Assembly: GCA_002305235.1 (NCBI GenBank)
Contig: DBQL01000024.1
Span: forward strand, 1-7,528
DNA from: Prevotella sp. UBA1395
GTDB taxonomy: Bacteria; Bacteroidota; Bacteroidia; Bacteroidales; Bacteroidaceae
Direction of reading: 5' to 3'
DNA length: 7,528 nt
Below, piece after piece: positions 1 through 6,288 of this stretch (position 1 is the stretch's first letter; every line of letters starts with the position of its first letter). The translations under genes were made by a program, and so were the position numbers. The notes below the pieces were generated by a model. That model saw only the letters and a list, made by a program, of their open reading frames with translations. It was not told the DNA's origin and did not search any database.

Positions 1-30
1 CTGAGCATTCATCGTTACTAACTTGTCCAT
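1..30 (-). CDS. 5' end of a leftward gene (partial, product unknown)
   Basis: On the minus strand an ATG at 30-28 opens ten codons (MDKLVTMNAQ) that stay open to the window edge. A -7-like box (63-70) sits about 33 bases upstream of the ATG, which is a plausible distance for a short leader. No Shine-Dalgarno sequence is seen, but many Bacteroidota genes have only an A-rich stretch before the start, and one is present here. Ten residues are too few to name a product or to prove that the gene is real. If it is real, it diverges from the AraC-family gene that starts at 719. Confidence 0.4.
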   Translation of the reverse strand, partial: MDKLVTMNAQ

Positions 31-62
31 AGTGATTACAATCTTTTTACTGATTAACGTGA

Positions 63-70
63 CAAAGATA
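63..70 (-). promoter_or_regulatory. Bacteroidota -7 box for the leftward gene
   Basis: Read on the minus strand, this site is TATCTTTG, an exact match to the Bacteroidota -7 consensus TAnnTTTG. It predicts a transcript start about 25-30 bases before the ATG at position 30. No TTTG box of the -33 type is found at the usual distance of about 19-20 bases upstream; the nearest candidates lie 13 or 34 bases away. Eight-base matches arise by chance, so the support comes mainly from its placement. Confidence 0.35.
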
Positions 71-718
71 AGTCGGTTTGGTGTAAACGCACCCATCGCA
101 CACTCAAAAAAAAACGAAAACACCACATTCTTTGACCTAAATCAACATGCAATATTTATCCGGAATCAGAGCATCCCCGCTACTTCCGGGCTGTTCATTC
201 CATGCAACGAATCCGTGCCGTGGCCTGTTACCGCGGTCATGCTCACGACGGGAAACGCGTGCCCGCCGACCGTAGCAAAACCCGTGCCGTGCATGATCAC
301 GTCCCCGAGGCGTGTATTTGCCCCGCAAGGCTCTCCTATCACCTCCGACCGTACAGAGCATCGCCCGGTGGCGGCAATGCGGCGGCCCGTGCCTCACCCT
401 TCCGTGACGAGGACTACAAGGCAGGCCACTCGCCATGACCGTCAACACGGCCGAAAGATATCGGACGAAATTGGAAAAATACCGTTTTTGAAAGATTCTG
501 GCATTAAAAAACTTGTCAATTCGGATTAATTTTATAATTTTACCAAAAAATAACTCAAAATCATAAAAACAACGACGGGATAAAGCCGACATTTGCCGCC
601 AAGGGTGACATCCACACCCCCGAGGCTGTCGCTCCTTGATAAAAAAAAGTCCCCGTCGAGTTGCCGAAACACGTGTCGCGGCGGCGCAAAGCCTAAATGA
701 ATACAATGTCGAAATGTC
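71..718. other. Non-coding stretch upstream of the AraC-family gene
   Basis: No convincing gene is seen. AT-rich flanks (71-160 and 470-590) surround a GC-rich block at about 170-440, and a second GC-rich patch lies at about 590-690. Open frames exist on both strands through the GC-rich block, but their translations are rich in Arg, His and Pro, lack domain-like patterns and have no supported start. The stretch may hold the promoter of the AraC-family gene, but no exact TAnnTTTG box was found on the plus strand here. Two short modules at 433-441 (CCATGACCG) and 447-459 (ACGGCCGAAAGAT) recur inverted and in swapped order at 1924-1945, beyond the AraC-family gene. The block could be a decayed gene or an unrecognised RNA. 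Confidence 0.5.
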
Positions 719-1891
719 ATGCTGAGATATTCTATATTCTCCCTAATGCCAATGTTCGTCACCCTCGTATGGATTGTCATCTTGGCCACAGACAAACAAC
801 GAGACATGCCACGCAGGTTTTTGGCGTTCTTCTTTTTCATCTCTTTCCTCAATTATCTGGCCCATGCCTCATTCTTTCTGCATGAGTACGAGTTGTTCGC
901 TTTCTTGGACAACCTGTGGGTATTCACCTCGTTGTCGGGATACCCGCTGTATTATTGCTATCTGCGTCTGCTCACCAAAGACAGTCGCATCTATTGGAAA
1001 TGGGTACTGGTGCTTGTGCCTGCCATCGCCATGTCGCTCTTTTCGTTTGCCATCTATTTCCTGATGTCACCGCAGGAGCTGCATATCTTCATCCATCAAG
1101 TGATGTATCACGAGCAGCCGCTTTCGGCGACATTGCCCTTGTTGGTACGCCTTCAGATACTCAGACTGCTGCTGTTCAAATGGATTTTCGCGCTGCAACT
1201 GCTGTGGGTGGTGCCCTGCGGCTTCCGGCTCATCACCAATTATGACAAGAGATTGGTGCATTTCTACTCCGACACGCAGGGGCGAAAACTGCAATCGTTC
1301 AAGACACTGATCATCGGCTTTCTGTTCGCCTCGTTCATTTCCATCCTCTCAAGCAGCATCGGCAAGGACTTTTTCATCGAGAACAAATGGATGGTCATCA
1401 TTCCATCGGTACTCCACACAGTGTTTCTGAGCTGGGTAGCTTATGCCGGATACATGCAGAGATTTACCATCGCCGACTTCAACCGCGACATACAGACCTA
1501 CCGCAAGGAGCGGCATAAGATGGCGGAGGAGACCGAGACGCTGCCCATCATCCGGTCGGACCTTGCCCAACAGTTGGCCCGCGTGCTGTCCGAGGAAAAA
1601 TTGTTCACAGACCCCAACCTCAAGATATCCGACCTTGCGCTGCGCCTGAACACCAACCGCTGTTATATATCGCGGGCCATCAACGTGGATATGAACACCG
1701 ATTTCTGCAGTTGGGTGAACAACTATCGCGTGGACTACGCCAAGCGCTTGATGAACGACACCGACCGGGAACTGAGTATCGAGACGGTGGCCGAGATGTC
1801 GGGATTCTCCAATCTCACCAATTTCTACCGGGTATTCAAGAAGCACACCGATGTGACCCCGGGCCATTATCGCAAGCAGAAAAAGCGATGA
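719..1891 (+). CDS. Membrane-anchored AraC-family transcriptional regulator (7TM + HTH_18)
   Basis: The protein has 390 residues. The N-terminal part shows about seven hydrophobic segments, near residues 8-24, 33-54, 62-85, 93-116, 147-170, 194-214 and 223-246. A charged linker (about 250-282) leads to a C-terminal AraC/XylS DNA-binding domain (about 283-388). Its first helix-turn-helix lies in LKISDLALRLNTNRCYISRA (301-320). The second carries the family signature SGFSNLTNFYRVFKKHTDVT followed by PGHYR (361-385). This architecture recurs in Bacteroidota, where such proteins are thought to couple an envelope or membrane signal directly to transcription; the ligand is unknown. The start at 719 is the first ATG after an in-frame stop at 698-700; Met10 and Met12 are less likely alternatives because they would trim the first membrane segment. 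The gene reads in the same direction as the large secreted-protein gene 722 bp downstream, whose promoter region carries an AraC-style direct repeat, so it is a natural candidate regulator. That link is inferred. Confidence 0.92.
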   Translation: MLRYSIFSLMPMFVTLVWIVILATDKQRDMPRRFLAFFFFISFLNYLAHASFFLHEYELFAFLDNLWVFTSLSGYPLYYCYLRLLTKDSRIYWKWVLVLVPAIAMSLFSFAIYFLMSPQELHIFIHQVMYHEQPLSATLPLLVRLQILRLLLFKWIFALQLLWVVPCGFRLITNYDKRLVHFYSDTQGRKLQSFKTLIIGFLFASFISILSSSIGKDFFIENKWMVIIPSVLHTVFLSWVAYAGYMQRFTIADFNRDIQTYRKERHKMAEETETLPIIRSDLAQQLARVLSEEKLFTDPNLKISDLALRLNTNRCYISRAINVDMNTDFCSWVNNYRVDYAKRLMNDTDRELSIETVAEMSGFSNLTNFYRVFKKHTDVTPGHYRKQKKR

Positions 1892-2166
1892 CCTCGGCCT
1901 GACACCATATTTCGGCTCAGAATCGGTCATGGATCTTTCGGCCGTATCTTTCCGGCCGTTTCGCCCAAAGTGTCTGTCTCGCACGCAAAAGGCTTGGTGT
2001 GGGACGGGTGTCTTGTCATTGACCACCATTTCTGCGACAGGCAGAAACCACCCTTTCGATGTAAAAAAACACCGTGCCGCCGACATGCCTCGCAAGGAGA
2101 ATGCCGATCGGCAGGGAGAACGCCGTGCCCCATCTGTTGATTAAAATATCCATAAAAACACAGTTT
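1892..2166. other. Intergenic region with short inverted repeats
   Basis: No supported gene is seen; the short open frames here translate to low-plausibility sequence. Structure beyond the GC hairpin at 1939-1958: TTTCTGC (2029-2035) pairs with GCAGAAA (2041-2047) around a five-base loop, and TGCCGATCGGCA at 2102-2113 is a perfect 12-bp palindrome, a possible dimer-binding site. Base composition changes sharply near 2140 from GC-rich to strongly AT-rich, which marks the start of the promoter region for the large downstream gene. Confidence 0.5.
1939..1963 (+). terminator. Possible weak terminator of the AraC-family gene
   Basis: CGGCCG at 1939-1944 and CGGCCG at 1953-1958 can pair as a six-base GC-only stem around an eight-base loop, 48 bases after the stop codon. 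Only three T residues follow, so this is a poor match to an intrinsic terminator. It could equally be a pair of palindromic protein-binding sites. Confidence 0.3.
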
Positions 2167-2205
2167 TATACGATTTGTTAATAACCATATACGATTTGTA
2201 TATAA
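2167..2205 (+). promoter_or_regulatory. Direct-repeat operator with 21-bp period (candidate AraC-type site)
   Basis: TATACGATTTGT occurs exactly at 2167-2178 and again at 2188-2199. The match extends to 16 of 18 positions (2167-2184 against 2188-2205), because ATAA follows both copies after two swapped bases. The period is exactly 21 bp, about two helical turns, so both copies face the same side of the DNA. Tandem direct half-sites about 21 bp apart are the classic binding arrangement of AraC-family activators such as AraC at araI. The array ends 19 bp before a -7 box, so the sites would lie at roughly -70 to -33 from the expected start. The 7TM AraC-family protein encoded at 719-1891 is the obvious candidate binder; this is inferred, not shown. 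Confidence 0.6.
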
Positions 2206-2224
2206 GAAAAGCACCTATATATCT

Positions 2225-2232
2225 TAATTTTG
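2225..2232 (+). promoter_or_regulatory. Bacteroidota -7 box for the secreted-protein gene
   Basis: TAATTTTG is an exact match to the Bacteroidota -7 consensus TAnnTTTG. Transcription would begin near 2237-2240. The nearest upstream TTTG (2195-2198) ends 26 bases before the box, farther than the usual -33 spacing, and lies inside the second copy of the direct repeat. A weak or misplaced -33 element fits a promoter that needs an activator bound at the repeat. Confidence 0.55.
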
Positions 2233-2239
2233 TGAGCGG

Positions 2240-2613
2240 ATACAGTTGAAAACCTGATGACCTTTCATCCCACAAGCAGGAAAATATCAAAACCATCAAA
2301 ATAGAGCCTATGGAAAAGATTACGCTTATCAAACACCGAAATCACTCTTGAACGGTCTCCACCATGTGCGGCGCGGCATGCGTGACCTATTCGTCGCACG
2401 AGAAAACTCCGCATTGCCATGTCTCCGCGACAGGGCGCACACGGCAATAGCCGTCAGGCCGCAGACCGGCAAAATAGCCGGCAATGACTGTCGAAAGCCT
2501 CAAGCACCCTCTCTGTTACACTGCGAGAGCACCGTCCCTGCCTTTTGGCTCGACAACGAGCCTCAGACAAGGGCCTCCGTCAATCACAATCATCCAACAT
2601 TGTCTTAATTCTA
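2240..2613 (+). promoter_or_regulatory. Long, potentially structured 5' leader
   Basis: About 375 bases separate the predicted transcript start from the start codon of the secreted protein. No convincing gene is seen. Hairpins readable by eye: 2413-2422 with 2439-2448 (ten pairs, one mismatch); CCGGC 2466-2470 with GCCGG 2477-2481; and a perfect GGCTCG/CGAGCC stem at 2547-2562 with an ACAA loop, ending 51 bases before the ATG. None is followed by a T-run, so classical attenuation is not evident. A tiny open frame at 2310-2351 encodes MEKITLIKHRNHS; there is no evidence that it is translated. No known riboswitch class was recognised. The leader may stabilise the mRNA or control translation, or the true promoter may lie closer to the gene. 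Confidence 0.4.
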
Positions 2614-2691
2614 ATGGATATGAAAAAAATCTTCAAACACCTGTTTATGGTAGTCTGCTTGCTGATAATGATCATACCTACGGCAGCGGCA
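2614..2691 (+). other. Sec signal peptide
   Basis: Residues 1-26 show a lysine-rich start (MDMKKIFKH), a hydrophobic core LFMVVCLLIMII and a PTAAA end with Gln at +1, which suits signal peptidase I. The internal Cys is not in a lipobox, so a lipoprotein is unlikely. T9SS cargo must first cross the inner membrane through Sec, which matches the sorting domain at the far end of the reconstructed protein. Confidence 0.85.
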
Positions 2692-4104
2692 CAAGACAAC
2701 ACCACATGGGAAAAAGCCCTAACCATCACTCCCGGCGAAGATGTGATCACCACATTCGTGCCCAACAGCATCGAGACCTTATGGTATAAATTAGAAGTCA
2801 AGGCCGGGACATGTTACGAAATACCGTTTCCACCTTATTCCTACTCTCTATACAGAGGTCCGGCGGAAGGCTCGAGCGACCTTCGGCCCGAACGCTATTC
2901 CTACAATGATTCGTATATCAACTTCAGGGCCATACAATATCAATCCCAAGCCTCGGGGGTGCTATACATCGAATGCAGGTATGTCGCTGCAATAGGTAAG
3001 ACCATCAAATGGAACATCATCGAGGTAACCGACAACCGGGTGTACAACAACGCCGAAGCCATAACGGCGGGGCAGACAGCGACCGTTCCTGCCGGACAGC
3101 TCAACCGATGGTACAAGGTAAGCCTGCAAGCCGGCACGTATTACCACCTGACAGGTGGCGATATCGAGGGGTGTGCCGTGCTCGATGGCCCCGAGGGGAA
3201 CATACTCGCACGCAAAGGGCAGGTGTTCAAAGCCGGACAAAGCGGTGATTATTACATTTGGGCGACTTTGTCACAAACGGCATCCGAGACACTGGACAAA
3301 CAACCATTTGTGAAAATCAGCGACATCACCCTGCCCGAGAACAACAGCCAAGCAAAGGCGCTGGAACTGACATTGGATAAAGAAGTGAGCTACTCGCATA
3401 TCATGGGCAACGCGCTCTATTTCACGGCCGACCTCGTGGCAGGCAAGACTTACGAGCTTGTGGCCGGTTCCTCTTCCCAGTTTGACATGGAGATGATCGA
3501 AATCACCAATGCCAATTTAGAATCCCAAAAAACAGAAAAAACATACAACGCGGGCTTGATGGCCAACACGATCGTTGCCAAAGCCACAGGCACATATCAC
3601 GTCACGTGTATCTCCTACTACGACAAGCAACAGCTCTATGGGCTTACTCTCAAAGAGATGAACGACCGGCGGCTGTGCGCAAACGCCGTGACCATCACCG
3701 AAGGCACGACGACAACCTATAACCATCTGACCCTTTCGGACCTGTGGTGGAAGAAAGAAATGAAGGCCGGTAGCAGATATTATTTCAATCTCGAGAACCA
3801 TGACTATTCCGTCTTGTCACTCTATGCCGACTGCGGCACGGAGCAGCCACTGGCAGACGACATAAAAGGGAAGGACTTCTCACCCACCACCGACGGCATA
3901 TACTATCTGAAGTCACACGTCGAGCATCCGCCCTACAATGGCATTGAGGACAACAGTCTGACTGTCGGAAGATATGACAAGCAGGACAACACCACCGCAG
4001 ACAAGGCCAAAGTCGTGAATATCGGCGAATTCATCATGACAAGTTTCAGCGATGGAAAAAAACCTGTGGTACAAGGTATCTCTAAAGGGTGGTCATATCT
4101 ATGA
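2614..4104 (+). CDS. Secreted tandem-repeat T9SS protein, N-terminal part (frame ends early)
   Basis: The chosen start is the ATG at 2614 (MDMKKIFK); the ATG at 2620 is equally possible. An upstream in-frame TTG at 2545 would put a charged tail before the signal peptide and is unlikely. A Sec signal peptide is clear: KK, a hydrophobic core (about residues 10-21), then TAAA-Q with cleavage after residue 26. Four repeats of 100-110 residues follow, plus the start of a fifth. Each has a core like LWYKLEVKAGTCYEI, then a Tyr-rich stretch and a late GxYYI-like strand, resembling bacterial pre-peptidase C-terminal (PPC) beta-sandwich domains. At A7 (4056-4062) the frame leaves the repeat pattern and stops at 4102-4104. 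The missing half of repeat five continues in the next frame, so this is the front of one gene of about 1543 codons. Alone, it would reach the periplasm but lack the T9SS sorting domain. The natural ligand is unknown. Confidence 0.8.
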   Translation: MDMKKIFKHLFMVVCLLIMIIPTAAAQDNTTWEKALTITPGEDVITTFVPNSIETLWYKLEVKAGTCYEIPFPPYSYSLYRGPAEGSSDLRPERYSYNDSYINFRAIQYQSQASGVLYIECRYVAAIGKTIKWNIIEVTDNRVYNNAEAITAGQTATVPAGQLNRWYKVSLQAGTYYHLTGGDIEGCAVLDGPEGNILARKGQVFKAGQSGDYYIWATLSQTASETLDKQPFVKISDITLPENNSQAKALELTLDKEVSYSHIMGNALYFTADLVAGKTYELVAGSSSQFDMEMIEITNANLESQKTEKTYNAGLMANTIVAKATGTYHVTCISYYDKQQLYGLTLKEMNDRRLCANAVTITEGTTTTYNHLTLSDLWWKKEMKAGSRYYFNLENHDYSVLSLYADCGTEQPLADDIKGKDFSPTTDGIYYLKSHVEHPPYNGIEDNSLTVGRYDKQDNTTADKAKVVNIGEFIMTSFSDGKKPVVQGISKGWSYL

Positions 4105-6288
4105 GCTGTATACCCAAAAAACATCCGACTATATCTACATCTATGAAGCCGGGCATGAGGACAGAGATGTCATACAAAGCGGATGGGGAACGTCCGGTAT
4201 TTTCCTCGCGCCGGAAAAAGACGGCATCTATTCCATACAACATACCTTCCAAAACGATAGCCAACCGTTCTTCTGGAGCATCAATGAGGTGAACGATAAC
4301 CGCGTAAGACAATATGCCGTGAGTATCGACATGGACAAGGATATCGACACGCCCGATAAACCATTCCACAGCAACAACAGATATTGGTATAAGTTCAATG
4401 CCAAGGCCGACACTTTCTACGAATTCGATCTGAGCAAGGCTTACAATGGTGGAACTTGGTATTCGGCAAACGACATGCTCGCCATTTATCTTGGTGACGA
4501 GACCACTGAAAAAGCAAGATTCATCCGTTCAAAACAACTTTTCCACTCGGAAAAAGACCAAGTGATCTATTTGGAACTGAACTATAATGCCGAAGCAAGT
4601 AAGTACGCTTGGAGAGTGAATGTCATGCCCGATGGCGACAATCGCCTATGTAACTTTGCCACCCAAGTGAAACTGAACGAGGAGATTACGCCGCCCCATA
4701 ACACCTCCTGCTACGAGACTTTGTGGTATACGGTGAATCTCGAAGAAGGACAAGTGTATGAGGTGACCAACAACACGTCGCACGAAATATCCATATTCAA
4801 AGACGGCATCTGCAGCACTAACAATGAAAATGCTGCCCTCAAGAAGATCAGTGGACAAAAACAAGCGGCTTTGCTGATTGAGGAAACGGGATTGTATTAT
4901 ATCAAGAGTTGCCTGAATTTCCTCAACACCAACAACTCCGACGACTCGTTTGTCATCAAGAATGCAGAGGGCGACAACCGTCTCTGCGAATTTGCCACGG
5001 TTTTGAAACTCGGCGAAGAAACCGGCGTAGACCACTCCAACACCACCGAACGATGGTACAAGCTCAACGTGACGGAGAATGAACTGTATGAGATTGACGT
5101 TTTGGATGATTATGCCAATAATTACACGATAGAAGTCTACGAGAACTGTGGAATCACCGATTATATGACCATGCACTATGGCACACAGCCGTTTACGGTC
5201 AAAGCCAAGAACAATGGGACCTATTATATCAAGTGCAGATATAATAATTCGATGAAGATTCGGTTCGCGGTCAATGCCGTGACCGATAACCGCTCGTGCC
5301 TGTATCCGCAAAAAGCGCAACCCTATCAGATCATGAGCAATACCGAGTTAGACCCGAGCGGACGGTGGTTTGCGCTCGAACTCAAACAAGACTCCATCTA
5401 TGAGTTTGACCTGACCGCACTCTCTCAAATAAAGTTCGCAATCCTCACGAGCTGTGGCGACGAGCAACCATTGACCGAAGGCACCAACGAGAAACTGCTC
5501 TTCAAGGCTCAGGAGACTGCCACATATCTCGCGCATCTGTACAATCCGAATTATTATGGTTCAAATTGGCAGTGGTCTTACCAAAGGGTGGAGACCGGAG
5601 ACAGCCGGCTCTGCGAACATGCCATGAAGACTTCTGAACAACCCATGATGCTGAAAGCGGCCAATGGCGTGAGACGATGGTGGTACACCGTGGACGTAAA
5701 GGCCGACAAATTCTACCAAATCGGGTGGAACCGGTCGATGAGCGCAGCAATCTACGAGGGATGTGACCAACGAAAACCTATCCTGACACTCTCCGGTCCG
5801 TCGAAGACCCTGAGACCGACAGAAGACACCACCTATTACATCCTGTTAAAGTGTAACACCACAGAAGAGAACATTGAATGGTTTGTGAAAGAAGTTCAGC
5901 CCGACGGGCGGTTCTGTGATCATCCGTTGATCATCCCATTGGACAAGCCCATCACCGTCACGACAGACTTATTGAACTTCAACGATTGGAGAGAAACCGG
6001 CGAGGCATGGTATGAGTTTGTGCCCGAGACATCGGGAACCTACGAGATCAGAATGGATTTCATCACGCCAAACGAAGAAAACAACTGGTACGAGGCCAAG
6101 TACTACTGGAGCATACACGTATTCAATAACTGCAGCCAAGAGTATGGGATCACAAGATGCGGACATTTCAGCAACAATGCAACACAACGTGTGAGCCTGT
6201 TGGCCAATCAGGTATATAAGTTTGTTGTCTGGGTATTCTCATGGTCTGTCGGCACAGATCAAGAGTGGAGACTTGTTAAGGTAAGCGA
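2701..6288 (+). repeat. Array of about eleven PPC-like protein repeats
   Basis: The coding region holds about eleven diverged tandem units. A linker motif close to DNR-x-C marks the unit borders: DNR or a variant begins at 3031, 3664, 4295, 4637, 4973, 5285, 5600 and 5903. The first two intervals span two units each (about 316 bases per unit); the rest are 303-342 bases. Units starting near 3331 and 3976 lack the exact motif. Each unit has an LWYKVxLKxGxxYEI-type strand pair, a central strand often ending in YxxCG, and a late GTYYIK strand. From the fourth unit on, the linker Cys is often matched by a second Cys (YADCG, YENCG, LTSCG, YEGCD), suggesting one disulfide per unit. The DNA itself is well diverged between units, so this is an old duplication series rather than a recent expansion. 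Confidence 0.75.

Noticed and set aside
166..393. Minus-strand frame of 75 codons containing TRLGDVIMHGTGFATVGG, faintly like a PAAR-type sequence
   Set aside because: There is no start codon with upstream support, the similarity is limited to a few residues, and the frame ends at a stop on both sides. At best it is a decayed fragment.
137..706. Long minus-strand open frame (189 codons) upstream of the AraC-family gene
   Set aside because: The translation is rich in Arg, His and Cys, shows no domain-like pattern, has no promoter or ribosome signal, and spans both GC-rich and AT-rich blocks with an abrupt change of character.
1349..2095. Minus-strand open frame of 248 codons
   Set aside because: Most of it is antisense to the well-supported AraC-family gene, and the remainder lies in intergenic DNA with no protein-like features.
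2230..2242. TTGTGAGCGGATA, identical to part of the E. coli lac operator
   Set aside because: Only one half-site matches, the symmetric second half is missing, no LacI-type gene is visible, and four of its first bases belong to the -7 box. Probably chance.
2348..2608. Plus-strand open frame in the leader (86 codons)
   Set aside because: It opens with TTG, the composition is not protein-like, and it ends just before the clear signal-peptide start.
4056..4062. Programmed -1 ribosomal frameshifting at A AAA AAA
   Set aside because: A -1 shift reaches TAA at 4083-4085 after seven codons; the downstream frame needs +1 or -2.
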